This document shows, piece by piece, positions 25,507 through 35,582 of a stretch of DNA of 64,000 nucleotides (position 1 is its first letter; every line of letters begins with the position of its first letter). The position numbers and the translations under genes are program-made. Under the pieces are notes generated by a model that was given only the letters and a program-made list of their open reading frames with translations, made no database searches and had not been told where the DNA came from. Source of the DNA: an uncultured Muribaculaceae bacterium (GTDB lineage Bacteria > Bacteroidota > Bacteroidia > Bacteroidales > Muribaculaceae); the NCBI GenBank assembly GCA_910588065.1, contig CAJUPZ010000005.1, forward strand, positions 61,545 to 125,544, given 5' to 3'.

Positions 25507-25983
25507 ATGCCCGAATCTATAAACGCCAATTCTATGAAGCAAGGATGCCGGACAAATTTTGTTGTTATAGCTATGAACATCATGGTTATAACGTTGGCTA
25601 TGCTTCGTTTTCACCATCATGATTGCAATGGCGATCTGTTTTTCCGATTGTCATCAGGTATTGAAATAGAATTATCGGGCAACAGCCGGTTGTCTGTGCC
25701 TGCTGCTGATGATAATCATCTGATGTCTCACGGACACACGCACCACAGTCATCCTTGCGATGACAAATGCGCTCTGAATCAGGATTATTCTTATCTGGTT
25801 GAAGACAACAGGCTCGATTATTCTGCGCTTGCCCTGCAGCTTCATCTGGCAGCGATATTGACTCCAGTAGATTGTGACTTTCAACCGCAATACTTTGACC
25901 CCGAATTCAATTGCGTAACATACAATAGACCCGTATTTTATACCCCGAGGGCTATAAATCTCAGAGCGCCTCCTGTATGCTGA
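25507..25983 (+). CDS. small His-rich membrane-anchored protein (DUF6769-like)
   Basis: 158 residues from the ATG at 25507; an ATG at 25534 is an equally good start. One N-terminal hydrophobic segment (FVVIAMNIMVITLAML) acts as anchor or uncleaved signal. It is followed at once by FHHHDC and later by DDNHLMSHGHTHHSHPCDDKC, a cluster of His, Asp and Cys suited to metal binding. Small His-rich proteins of this kind often lead RND metal efflux operons in Bacteroidetes. It probably buffers or presents metal in the periplasm; this is inference from composition and position. Confidence 0.72.
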   Translation: MPESINANSMKQGCRTNFVVIAMNIMVITLAMLRFHHHDCNGDLFFRLSSGIEIELSGNSRLSVPAADDNHLMSHGHTHHSHPCDDKCALNQDYSYLVEDNRLDYSALALQLHLAAILTPVDCDFQPQYFDPEFNCVTYNRPVFYTPRAINLRAPPVC

Positions 25984-26040
25984 TTAAGTAACCGATACCA
26001 CCTCTCCCCTTCTATCTCAGTTTGTTTTAATCAGCTAATA

Positions 26041-27153
26041 ATGAATAAATTATATCTATTTAGTTGCGTGGTAGCAGCCAATCTGCTATCCGCTTGCGGA
26101 TCTCATTCCGAAGGTCATGTTAAAGAAGCCGAAGGCCACGATCATGGCGATGAGATTATTCTTCACAAGGAGGAAGCCGAAAAATTCGGCGTGAAAACCG
26201 AGAAAATATATCCCGACACATTTTACGAAGTGATAAATGTTGCCGGTCAGATTGAATTGTCAGCCGCCGGCAACGCAACGGTTGTGGCTCCCAAAGCCGG
26301 AACTGTGAATTTTGCAAATGGAGTATTACCCGGTATGGCTGTATCCACTGCATCCAAGATTGCAAGCATATCATCAACCGCAGTTGCAGGTGGTGACGCA
26401 TCTGTGGCTGCAAAGGCCCGCATCGAATCTGCCAAAAAGGAGCTTGACAGGCTTTCGGCTCTGCTGCCTGACGGCATTGTCACAAAACAACAGGTAAATC
26501 AGGCTCAGGCTGAATATAATCAGGCACTTGCAGCTTACAGCCCTGCAGCGGCGGGTGGCATTGTGCGCTCCCCTGTTTCCGGTGTCATCACTGCCCTGCT
26601 GGTTAGCAACGGAGCTTTTGTAGATGCCGGCCAGCCGATTGCCACTGTAAGCAAAAGCAATCAGCTGACGCTCAGAGCCGATGTCCCCTCTCGCTACTTC
26701 AATATGATGCAGAATGTCAGCGATGGTAACATCCGCCCTGCAGGTTCGGAAAGCTGGATTCCATTCTCATCAATCGGTGCGAAGAAATCAGGTGAAGCTC
26801 CGGCAGCCACAGCGTCAGGATATATACCGCTATACTTTTCAATTGACAATAATGGCTCTCTTGTGCCTGGTTCATACGCCGAGGTGGCTTTGAAGTGCAA
26901 CCCGCGCGGCAATATAATTGCTGTGCCCGCAGCAGCAGTCACGGAGCAACAGGGCACAAAGTTTGTTTACGCCCGGGTTGATGAAGATGGCTACAACAAA
27001 ATTCCGGTTACAACCGGTGCTTCTGACGGCGTGATGATTGAGATTCTGTCAGGCATAAATCCCGGTGATGAGATTGTGTGTCAAGGTGTCACTTTCGTAA
27101 AACTTGCCGAGTCTTCCGGTGCTGTACCCGAAGGTCATTCCCATAACCATTAA
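26041..27153 (+). CDS. RND efflux periplasmic adaptor (CusB/CzcB-like lipoprotein)
   Basis: 370 residues. Lipobox LLSACG with Cys at residue 19, so anchored by lipid. The N-terminus after the Cys is His-rich (EGHVKEAEGHDHGDE) and the C-terminus ends EGHSHNH. The barrel-sandwich and hairpin regions read VAPKAGTVNFANGVLPGMAV and IVRSPVSGVITALLVSNGAFV. It would link the inner-membrane pump to the outer-membrane channel and may hand metal ions to the pump. It lies 12 bases before the pump gene. Confidence 0.9.
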   Translation: MNKLYLFSCVVAANLLSACGSHSEGHVKEAEGHDHGDEIILHKEEAEKFGVKTEKIYPDTFYEVINVAGQIELSAAGNATVVAPKAGTVNFANGVLPGMAVSTASKIASISSTAVAGGDASVAAKARIESAKKELDRLSALLPDGIVTKQQVNQAQAEYNQALAAYSPAAAGGIVRSPVSGVITALLVSNGAFVDAGQPIATVSKSNQLTLRADVPSRYFNMMQNVSDGNIRPAGSESWIPFSSIGAKKSGEAPAATASGYIPLYFSIDNNGSLVPGSYAEVALKCNPRGNIIAVPAAAVTEQQGTKFVYARVDEDGYNKIPVTTGASDGVMIEILSGINPGDEIVCQGVTFVKLAESSGAVPEGHSHNH

Positions 27154-27165
27154 TCCATTGTTGCC

Positions 27166-30100
27166 ATGCTTGACAAAATTATCAAAGCCTCTCTGGATAA
27201 CAGGATTACTGTGCTCCTGCTCACAGCCGTTGTGCTGATATGGGGCTGCTTCACATTGATTAATACCGATGTGGATATTTTTCCAGACCTTAATGCCCCG
27301 ACGGTGGTTGTGATGACCGAGGCTCCCGGATTTGCTCCCGAGGAGATTGAGAAGACAGTTACCTACCCTATAGAAACAGTGATGAACGGTGCTCCGGGTG
27401 TGCGCCGCGTGCGCTCATCATCAGCCACCGGCTTTTCCGTTGTTTGGGTGGAATTTGACTGGAATGAGGATGCCTACCGTGCCCGTCAGACAGTCAGCGA
27501 AAAGCTATCCGAAATATCGTCCGCCATGCCTGCCGGTGTGGGCTCCCCTACCCTCGGACCGCAGTCATCCATATTGGGCGAGATTATGATTATCGGCATA
27601 ACCGCCGATTCAACTCCGCTTAATGAACTGCGAAATTTCGCTGACAGAACACTGCGGCCGAGGCTGCTTTCGCTCGGCGGAGTCAGTCAGGTGAGTGTTA
27701 TTGGCGGTGATGAAACTGAATATCAGATACTTCTGTCGCCCGAGAAAATGAAATTTCACAATGTGTCGCTTGACGAAGTGCGCGATGCTGTGGCAGATAT
27801 GAACGCTAACTCAAGCGGCGGTGTGCTCTACGATTATGGCAATGAGTATCTTATAAAAGGAGATATGTCGACAAACTCAGTGGTTGAGCTTTCCAAAGCA
27901 GTCATAAAGGCAGATGCCGCAGGGATTGTCACTATCGCCGACATAGCATCTGTGACTCAAGTTGGTAAGGCCCCACGCCTCGGACTCGCCTCGGAGAAAG
28001 GTCAGCCAGCTGTGCTCCTTACAGTCACCAAGCAGCCAAAAAGTTCTACCATTGACCTTACCGCGGAGATTGAGAAGACTCTCGAATCCGAATGTCGCTC
28101 GCTTCCCGGAGATGTCAATATATCAACCGACATTTTCCGCCAGTCAGACTTCATCGGAGCCTCCATAGGCAACCTTCAGCAATCGCTTTTCGAAGGAGCG
28201 ATATTTGTGGTGGTCGTTCTGTTTTTCTTCCTGATGAATATCCGCATTACCCTGATATCAGTGATAGCGCTGCCTCTCTCAATCATTGTTACGGTGATAG
28301 TGCTCCATGCGTTAGGCTTCAATATCAACACAATGAGCCTCGGCGGCATTGCCATTGCCATAGGCTCGCTTGTTGACGATGCTATTGTCGATGTCGAGAA
28401 TGTATACAAGCGCATAAGAGCCAACGCCAAGGCTCCTGAGAGCGAAAGAAAGACGATTCTATCCATTGTGTTCGAGGCCTCGCGCGAGGTGCGTCTGCCA
28501 ATTCTCAACTCATCGCTGATAATTATAGCCAGCTTCCTGCCCCTCTTTTTCCTCGGAGGTATCGAGGGCCGAATGCTAAAGCCGCTCGGCATATCTTTCA
28601 TCGTTGCCCTTGCCGCTTCAACTGTGGTTGCTCTTACTGTCACCCCTGTGCTGTGCAGCTATCTTCTGGCCAAGCCATCCGGCAAATCTCTCTCCTCTGA
28701 TCCTTGGCTTGCCCGCAAACTCAAAGCTGCCTATCTCAAAGCTCTTCACGGATGTTTCAATCACAAAACTGCGCTGTTTTCAGCCGTAGGAGCCCTGTTT
28801 ATTGCGGCGGTAATACTGTTTTTCACACTCGGACGCAGCTTCCTTCCCCCCTTCAATGAAGGGTCGCTGACAATCAATGTCAGCACTCTCCCGGGCATAT
28901 CACTTGACGAAAGTGACCGTATCGGACGTATTGCTGAAGAAATAATCCTCTCCACTCCGGAAGTACGGACAGTAGCCAGAAAAACCGGTCGTGCCGAACT
29001 CGACGAACACTCCCTGGGCGTCAATGTTTCTGAAATAGAGGCTCCCTATACCCTCGGCTCCCGCTCTAAGAATGAGATGGTCAAGGAGCTGCGCGAACGC
29101 CTGTCCGCGCTTCCAGGCACCAATATCGAGATAGGACAGCCAATCAGCCACCGCATAGACGCTATGCTCTCCGGCACCGAAGCCCAGATAGCCATAAAAA
29201 TATTTGGCGATGACCTCACCAAGCTCCATAATCTCGGCACAGCCATTAAATCTGAGATTTCAGGAATAGAAGGGGTTGTGGACGTGAATGTTGAACAGCA
29301 GACCGGACGCCCGCAGATAGACATCCGTCCAAAACGGGATATGCTCGCGCGCTACGGAATAACAAACGCCCAGTTCAACAACGCCATCACAACCCTGCTC
29401 TCGGGCGAAGTGGTGTCGCAGGTATATGTCAAGGGGCTCCCCTATGACCTCACGCTGAAAATGGATGACAGCGACAGGTCTTCGCTCGAAAAGCTTAAGG
29501 ACATAATCATATCCACCCCCGCCGGATATGTGCCGCTTGACCATATCGCAGAGATAGTGTCAACCACCGGGCCAAACACCATCAACCGCGAGGGTGTGAG
29601 CAGAAGGCTTATTGTCTCAGCAAATGTCGAGGGTCGCGACTTGCGCGGTGCTGTCAGCGACATACAGAAGGCCATCGACTCATCCGTGACTCTTCCCACC
29701 GGCTACCACATTGTCTACGGCGGTCAGTTTGAGAGCGAAGCATCTGCTTCAAGAACCCTTGCCCTTGCTTCGGTAGGTGCTCTCGTGGTAATATTCCTGC
29801 TGCTGTATCAGGAGTATAAAAATGTCACCAAAGCCTTGATTATACTCCTCAATATGCCGCTGGCCGCAATCGGTGGAATATTTCTGCTTAAATTAACATC
29901 AGGCGAACTGAATATACCGGCGATAATCGGATTTATTTCGCTGCTCGGTATATCCACCCGCAACGGCATGCTGCTTATATCACGTTATAATTCTCTCGCT
30001 CTCAGTGGTAAATCGCTCAAAGACACTGTTATTGCAGGAAGCATAGACCGACTGAACCCCATTATCATGACCGCGCTTACCTCGGCGCTCGCTCTTGTGC

Positions 30101-30249
30101 CCCTCGCTCTTAAAGGCAGCGCTCCGGGCAATGAAATTCAGTCGCCGATGGCCATCGTGATACTCGGTGGTTTGTTCACCTCAACTATTTTGAATATTTT
30201 TGTAGTGCCTTTGGTATACTACTTATTTGAAGATAAAAACAATAGATGA
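27166..30249 (+). CDS. RND heavy-metal efflux pump (CusA/CzcA family)
   Basis: 1027 residues, the usual length. A proton-driven trimeric pump of the inner membrane. The first transmembrane helix is at about 10-30, large periplasmic domains follow, and the TM4 motif reads GSLVDDAIVDVENVYKRI, with acidic residues for proton relay. A second half repeats the plan. The motif is not an exact copy of either the classic Cu/Ag or the classic Zn/Co/Cd signature, so the metal is open. The stop overlaps the channel gene (ATGA at 30246-30249). Confidence 0.92.
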   Translation: MLDKIIKASLDNRITVLLLTAVVLIWGCFTLINTDVDIFPDLNAPTVVVMTEAPGFAPEEIEKTVTYPIETVMNGAPGVRRVRSSSATGFSVVWVEFDWNEDAYRARQTVSEKLSEISSAMPAGVGSPTLGPQSSILGEIMIIGITADSTPLNELRNFADRTLRPRLLSLGGVSQVSVIGGDETEYQILLSPEKMKFHNVSLDEVRDAVADMNANSSGGVLYDYGNEYLIKGDMSTNSVVELSKAVIKADAAGIVTIADIASVTQVGKAPRLGLASEKGQPAVLLTVTKQPKSSTIDLTAEIEKTLESECRSLPGDVNISTDIFRQSDFIGASIGNLQQSLFEGAIFVVVVLFFFLMNIRITLISVIALPLSIIVTVIVLHALGFNINTMSLGGIAIAIGSLVDDAIVDVENVYKRIRANAKAPESERKTILSIVFEASREVRLPILNSSLIIIASFLPLFFLGGIEGRMLKPLGISFIVALAASTVVALTVTPVLCSYLLAKPSGKSLSSDPWLARKLKAAYLKALHGCFNHKTALFSAVGALFIAAVILFFTLGRSFLPPFNEGSLTINVSTLPGISLDESDRIGRIAEEIILSTPEVRTVARKTGRAELDEHSLGVNVSEIEAPYTLGSRSKNEMVKELRERLSALPGTNIEIGQPISHRIDAMLSGTEAQIAIKIFGDDLTKLHNLGTAIKSEISGIEGVVDVNVEQQTGRPQIDIRPKRDMLARYGITNAQFNNAITTLLSGEVVSQVYVKGLPYDLTLKMDDSDRSSLEKLKDIIISTPAGYVPLDHIAEIVSTTGPNTINREGVSRRLIVSANVEGRDLRGAVSDIQKAIDSSVTLPTGYHIVYGGQFESEASASRTLALASVGALVVIFLLLYQEYKNVTKALIILLNMPLAAIGGIFLLKLTSGELNIPAIIGFISLLGISTRNGMLLISRYNSLALSGKSLKDTVIAGSIDRLNPIIMTALTSALALVPLALKGSAPGNEIQSPMAIVILGGLFTSTILNIFVVPLVYYLFEDKNNR

Positions 30250-31430
30250 AGAAACTTGCAACTTTCGCAGCTTTGACCATACCTTGTCTGTGCGCATGGT
30301 CACTCGATTTTGATCAGACCGCACGTCAGCTTGCTGCACAAAGCCGTTCAATCCAGTCACTCAAACTTGAAAATAAGGCATCCATTGCGGAGCTCGAGTC
30401 GGAAAACTCGCTCGCACCGACTGACGTTGAAGCCGGCTACATGCTCGGCTCCGGCGAAACGATCAATAAATGGAACATATCTGTATCGCAATCCTTTGAC
30501 TGGCCGGGAGCATACGCTGCCCGCCGTAAAGGCAACGCGGCGGCAAAAAATGCTTTCGCGGCAGCTGAACGCTCTGCAATGCTCGCTGCAACACTTGACA
30601 TCAAGCTTGCAATGATTGATGTTGTTGCCGCAAAAAAATATCTCAGACTGTCCGCCACCCTTTGCGACAGCCTGTCAGCTCTCCATGCCGCTGCGGCTAA
30701 AGGAGTGGAGTCCGGCAGCGTTACCCGCCTTGACTACAACAAGATACAGATTGAACGCATTGATGCCAACAAGCAGCGTGCAGCTGACCAACGTACTTAC
30801 AACTCCGCCGTCGCAGCCCTTGAGAGCCTATGCGGCTCAGATGTTTCAGAAATAGTTGCGCAGCTAAACGACTATCCCGAGCAGACAATTCAATCCGAGG
30901 AAACATACCGCACACTCCTCACGGAAGCGAATCCGGCCATATTCCAGGCACGGCAGGAGGAGATTTCGGCTAAAGCGATGGCTACCGTGGAAAAGCGGCT
31001 CGCACTACCCGGTTTCTCAATAGGCTATGCGTATGAAAATGAGGTCAGCGACCGCTGGCATGGCATTACAGCAGGCATATCACTGCCAATCTTCACCTCC
31101 CGAAAAAAATCAAAGGCCGCTGTGGCACGGGCTCAGATGGCTCACAATGAAGCTCTGCTTGTTGCTGCCCGTGAGCTTGCCTCTGTTACTGCCGAGCGCA
31201 ACAATGTTGTGTCGCTATACGATGAAATACAGCAATATCGCCCTATTTTTGAAAACGACGACAACATCATGCTGCTACGCAAAGCTGTTGCCGGTGGTGA
31301 GATGAACATCTTCGACTACTTTGGCGAAGTCAACTACTTCATTGCCGCGCGACGCTCATACCTCGAGGTACAGTACGAATACCACACCACCCTCTCCCGT
31401 CTCAACCGCCTCACCCTCCTCCAGGATTAG
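30246..31430 (+). CDS. TolC-family outer-membrane channel of the metal efflux system
   Basis: 394 residues. A signal peptide (LATFAALTIPCLCAWS) and two similar halves of long alpha-helices with Ala-rich heptads, the OEP/TolC repeat. VSQSFDWPGAYAARR and GITAGISLPIFTSRKKSKA are the strand-turn positions of the two repeats. It completes a three-part export path with the adaptor and pump. The gene overlaps the pump gene by four bases, and a long hairpin follows 77 bases downstream. Confidence 0.9.
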   Translation: MKKLATFAALTIPCLCAWSLDFDQTARQLAAQSRSIQSLKLENKASIAELESENSLAPTDVEAGYMLGSGETINKWNISVSQSFDWPGAYAARRKGNAAAKNAFAAAERSAMLAATLDIKLAMIDVVAAKKYLRLSATLCDSLSALHAAAAKGVESGSVTRLDYNKIQIERIDANKQRAADQRTYNSAVAALESLCGSDVSEIVAQLNDYPEQTIQSEETYRTLLTEANPAIFQARQEEISAKAMATVEKRLALPGFSIGYAYENEVSDRWHGITAGISLPIFTSRKKSKAAVARAQMAHNEALLVAARELASVTAERNNVVSLYDEIQQYRPIFENDDNIMLLRKAVAGGEMNIFDYFGEVNYFIAARRSYLEVQYEYHTTLSRLNRLTLLQD

Positions 31431-31506
31431 GCAGCGGAAGCAACCTTCCCCACCAAAAATCAAAGACATAAAGATTTAATTGGATTATAGTATATAATTC
31501 AATAAG

Positions 31507-31545
31507 AGTCGCGCTATTGGTCTTAATTTTACCAATAGTGCGACT
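31507..31545. terminator. long hairpin after the metal efflux operon
   Basis: A 15-base-pair stem with one G-T pair (AGTCGCGCTATTGGT / ACCAATAGTGCGACT) and a nine-base loop. The T run after it is weak, so it may protect the 3' end rather than terminate. Confidence 0.6.
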
Positions 31546-31592
31546 AATTTGTTGATAATTAAACAGTTGTTGAATTTAATTAGAGAAATATC

Positions 31593-31902
31593 TTATAGCC
31601 TTGGAGACTTTGCACAATGAAATAAATACACACTATATTGCAAAAGTGATATGGTAATTAGGAATATATCATAACCAAACATTCCCGCTGACAATGTAGG
31701 AGTGGGCAATATCGCGCTATTTTCGGAACCGAGCGAGGACAATATGTTCTTCAATTTGCGGTTCTGCCCTATGGCCGTATCGCAGACACAACAGTTCTCC
31801 CTGATTCTCAGGTAGAAAGGTATATTCATCAGTTTGAGCCATCGGATAAACTTGCTGTAACCGAACTCCCTGTCAGCCACAAGGCATTCTATCTTGCAGG
31901 TT
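31593..31902 (-). mobile_element. IS4-type transposase remnant
   Basis: The leftward frame reads CLVADREFGYSKFIRWLKLMNIPFYLRIREN, the DREF and Y-x-R-I-R-E-N region of IS4-superfamily DDE transposases. Only about 60 recognisable residues remain; the N-terminal Asp motifs and the C-terminus are missing, and the frame opens inside the end of the helicase gene. It is a dead fragment. The homology begins almost exactly at the helicase stop, so the insertion or deletion that formed it abuts that gene. I could not define its terminal repeats. Confidence 0.65.
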
Positions 31903-32700
31903 TCATTCAAACATCTCTTTAATCTTTTTAATAACTTCATTTATTTCAGCTGTCATGATAGCCCCATTTTCGTGATCTTGAGTAGTGAAAAGGGTTTCTC
32001 CAAGAGTATAACCGATACTTTCGTAAAACTTTAATTTTCTCTCCCATGATGCCTTATACTCTGGAATTCCAAGCATGCCAAGATGTTCCCATATTATTCG
32101 GTCTCCATAAGGAGTTGAGAAAGAGAAATCCGGTATACACCGATGACCGTCTTCTTCGAGTAATTTCTCGTAATCGAAATCTATTCCAGCGCTTACAAGC
32201 TGATTAACAATAATTACCTCTGACTTGCTGCGAACAAACAAACCATCTTTTGCAGTGCCGTGTATTAGCCCTTCGACATAAGGGATACTAATGTGAGTAT
32301 CTCTGACCGAGAGACTAAATAAATTAGAAGTTCTTCGGGCAAGAACGGAAGACTGAGGTTTTGTAAATTCACGAATCCAGCTTATTTGGTCTTGAATCAG
32401 CAAAATCACTCGTTTCTTTGCTCGTGTTAATGCCGTGTAAATCAACTCACGGCTCAATATTTTCCCTGTCTTGGGAAGGACAACTATTATCGTGTCAAAG
32501 TCACTTCCCTGACTCTTGTGAATTGTGATTGCATAAGCCAGTTCGATAGCAGCATCCGTGTCCTCGCCGGAAGATGCACTGAACCCAAACTGTTTATCAG
32601 GCAATCCAGCGTATGTCACATTGATGTGCTTGTTGATGATGCTTTTAACAAATCCTATCTGACCGTTTGCGAGAGTGCATTTTTCCTTTGAGGGATAACT
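31903..32700 (-). pseudogene. C-terminal part of RecD-like helicase-nuclease, after an in-frame stop
   Basis: Open in the same frame as the upstream helicase gene and separated from it only by the TAA at 32701-32703. The first internal ATG is at 32619. It contains helicase motif V (YAITIHKSQGSDFDT) and motif VI (LIYTALTRAKKRV), then a C-terminal module of about 130 residues: SEVIIVNQLVSAGIDFDYEKLL, RCIPDFSF and WEHLGM, a pattern of Glu, Asp and Glu like PD-(D/E)XK or Vsr-type nucleases. Without the N-terminal ATPase half this piece cannot work as a helicase. It ends at the IS4 remnant. Confidence 0.75.
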
Positions 32701-35499
32701 TTAGCGCTTCATATTCTGAAGCTGTATTATTTTATCTGATTTACATATTTTTTGAGATCCGAGTAACAATCCATCTGACTTTTTATCGTTTCCTATCCAT
32801 CTTTGCATATAACCGTTAAGTCGGTATGTACCCCAAACTGGATTAAGTACCGGGGTGAGAACTTGAAGAGATTCTAATGTCTCGGGATTTGATGATAAAT
32901 TATCAAGATTGTCAATACCAAGCCGGGATTTCAGCGAGCTTACGAGTTCATCTTCGGTGCAATTTAATTCATTACATAAAGATGATTTGAGAATGACTGC
33001 CAGTTCTTCTTCACTATTCCATGTGTAAACATCCAAATCCCCTTTGAGACTATTAGATGCTATTTTTTCAAAAACCTCATCAGCTGATTTCTCAGGCTTA
33101 TTGCCACTAAACCACGATGCTAATGTAAGTACGTCAGATTCCCCTTTGGTAATAGTTCTTACAACAGTTCGTAAATATGTTATGGCATCTTTTACATCAT
33201 TTGGAGCATTATCACCTTGAAGATAGTGGCATAAGTCAGAAAATGGTCGTCCTGCACCTATGGGAGGCAACTGATATGGATCTCCTATCATGATGATGCG
33301 GTTTACCATAGTTTGGTCAAGGGATTTTAGCAGTGCATGAAGCATATCTATGGTCAGCATTGAACATTCATCGATGATGATGTTCTTAGCACCTGAGTAG
33401 GTGCGGGAATCCGATGTTATCCGAGGTTTCATCCCTTCAAAATCGAATGCATTTAAGCTTGTCAGAAATTGTGCCACAGTTTTCGATGTTATTCCTTCGG
33501 CCATCGTGCTAAGACGAACTCTTGCTTTTCCTGTAGGGGCTAAAAGCAACACACCTTCTTTACATATCGTTTCAGACTTAAGGAATGACCTGACAACTGT
33601 TGTTTTACCGGTGCCTGCGCCTCCTGTCAAAACTGAAAGGCGTTTTTTATCCATCATTTCGAGAGCCTGAGCCTGCTGTTCCGTCGCTTGACAACTTCTG
33701 GGATTGGACGCATCAAAGTTTGGATCCGATTGGGCAATTTTAAGCCAATCGTCTCCTGTCGGTTTTCGTACCTTCCTTTTAGCTCGGCCAAAGAGTATTC
33801 GGCGCACTTCATCCTCCATCATGTGATACTTCTTAAGCTGAATAGCTTTAGGTGTGCCTTCGCCAATATAATCTATGACGGTTTCGAAAAAAGCTCTTTG
33901 AGTGATAAGAATATTTTGGGGGAGTGAAACACCGTCCTCACCATGCAAGTGATCCCTCAGATATTCTTCAGCTTCATTAAGAGAAAGGAGTGTATCACCA
34001 TCGTTTAATACTGCACAAAGTTTCTCCACAAGAAAGGAACGAAGCCTTCGTAAATCTAAAGGTGAATGGACTACATAAGGTTGAACAGGCACGTTATCCC
34101 CTTGGATTGAAATATCAGGCATTGTTCCTAAGTCAATCGTGCGTGTGGAAACCCGAAAATCCTCATTGATTGCACACCACTCACTTATAATATAAGGATT
34201 ATAAGTCACCGCTTCATCCGGATTATTAATATAATGTTTAATTATATCACTTTCCAACTCAAATCGTGACAAAAACTCGAGGCGTTGTTGAATGTCAGTA
34301 CCATACCCATTCAAGGTATCTCGGTATAAATCGAGGTTCCGGTTATAGACAGCATCTTTGACTACAATTTCCTTATTGATTAGCTTGTTAAAGAAATTCC
34401 AAGGGTTGTCTTTAGGCGCACATCCGTTTCTTCTTAAATCACTCTCTATAAGATTAGCGTAATCAATGCCAATAGCCATAAGAGCTGCTGCAAAAGATGG
34501 GAAGGGAGAAATCTGTTTTTTTACTGTGATGATTCTGCTGTCTATCCATCTGAGTTGACGTTTCCAATCATCCTCTTTTCCAACAAGTTTATGTGCCAAT
34601 ACAGTTTCAAGCGCACGTCGTGCAGCTTCCAGAATTAGAAGCATTGAATGATTGCTTATAAAATCGCATCCGTATGATAATTCGTCAAATATTTTCTGTC
34701 TACTATCAAATTTATCAAGAGATAGCTTTATTGCATCCAATGCTTTCTCTTTTGTCAGGCCAAGTTTCTCGAAGTCCTCCTCTGCCAAATCAAGATATTC
34801 TTGATATGGCAAAAGAAATCCTTCTGATTTATTAAGATCTGAACGAATTGAATGCGAGAACATTATCTCCCATAGCGGATAAGTATACTCAGCTGAAGAC
34901 TCATAATCTCTCACCCCATACACGCGCTTGACATCGCCCATGCCAACAATCATCCTCACACCTTCATCATCAATAGGATTTCCTTTTTTACAATAGAATA
35001 CACACATCGATTCATTTTCAACAATTTCATTGCTGAACCAATTGAGTATATCGTAAAGACGTTCCGAATTATAGACCCAAGCGGAATAAAATGGAGCTCT
35101 TTCTACCGGTCGAAATTCAGGATGTTGTTCTGAAAGCATATCCTGAGCATCGATATTGAGATACCTGAAAGGAATTCCGAGGGCACTGTAAGGCGGGATT
35201 CTGACAAGAGTGGGGCAAAGAACATGATGCGGGTTATTTTTATTCCATGAATATAAATGGGTAAAGACCCTGTCGTATTCTTTGTCGTTCATAAATCCTC
35301 CGTTTTCACTTGAGCATGGAGGCCTCTTGTCAGACGGTAATATTGACCAATCAGTATCAGATGCCAACGATTTACAATCGAATTTAGACTCGACTATTTT
35401 GGATAGTTGCTGACAATATGTATTGCTGCACGGATTGAAACATATGTGTGCCTTCCATCCATTGTCATGCCAAGGTATTCGTATTGATATATGCTTCAT
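32701..35499 (-). CDS. RecD-like SF1 helicase, N-terminal part (interrupted by stop)
   Basis: 932 residues up to a TAA that falls between the ATPase core and motifs V-VI. The N-terminal 500 residues (ISIRIPWHDNGW at the start, then Cys-containing segments and PPYSALGIPFRYLN) form an uncharacterised domain. The helicase core begins near 600: Walker A TGGAGTGKTT, Walker B IIIDECSML, motif III IMIGDPYQLPPIGAG. Base composition is visibly A/T-richer than the flanks. Length with the downstream part would be about 1200 residues. Predicted to unwind DNA; its nuclease-like tail suggests restriction of foreign DNA or repair. As it stands it is probably inactive. A promoter and regulator lie upstream. 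Confidence 0.8.
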   Translation of the reverse strand: MKHISIRIPWHDNGWKAHICFNPCSNTYCQQLSKIVESKFDCKSLASDTDWSILPSDKRPPCSSENGGFMNDKEYDRVFTHLYSWNKNNPHHVLCPTLVRIPPYSALGIPFRYLNIDAQDMLSEQHPEFRPVERAPFYSAWVYNSERLYDILNWFSNEIVENESMCVFYCKKGNPIDDEGVRMIVGMGDVKRVYGVRDYESSAEYTYPLWEIMFSHSIRSDLNKSEGFLLPYQEYLDLAEEDFEKLGLTKEKALDAIKLSLDKFDSRQKIFDELSYGCDFISNHSMLLILEAARRALETVLAHKLVGKEDDWKRQLRWIDSRIITVKKQISPFPSFAAALMAIGIDYANLIESDLRRNGCAPKDNPWNFFNKLINKEIVVKDAVYNRNLDLYRDTLNGYGTDIQQRLEFLSRFELESDIIKHYINNPDEAVTYNPYIISEWCAINEDFRVSTRTIDLGTMPDISIQGDNVPVQPYVVHSPLDLRRLRSFLVEKLCAVLNDGDTLLSLNEAEEYLRDHLHGEDGVSLPQNILITQRAFFETVIDYIGEGTPKAIQLKKYHMMEDEVRRILFGRAKRKVRKPTGDDWLKIAQSDPNFDASNPRSCQATEQQAQALEMMDKKRLSVLTGGAGTGKTTVVRSFLKSETICKEGVLLLAPTGKARVRLSTMAEGITSKTVAQFLTSLNAFDFEGMKPRITSDSRTYSGAKNIIIDECSMLTIDMLHALLKSLDQTMVNRIIMIGDPYQLPPIGAGRPFSDLCHYLQGDNAPNDVKDAITYLRTVVRTITKGESDVLTLASWFSGNKPEKSADEVFEKIASNSLKGDLDVYTWNSEEELAVILKSSLCNELNCTEDELVSSLKSRLGIDNLDNLSSNPETLESLQVLTPVLNPVWGTYRLNGYMQRWIGNDKKSDGLLLGSQKICKSDKIIQLQNMKR

Positions 35500-35582
35500 A
35501 ATTCACAATATTTTGGTTGTTAAGGCATGGATTTCCAAACCTGCTGCAATGTCAAATAAGCTATTCAGTGAAAGCGCTTTCA

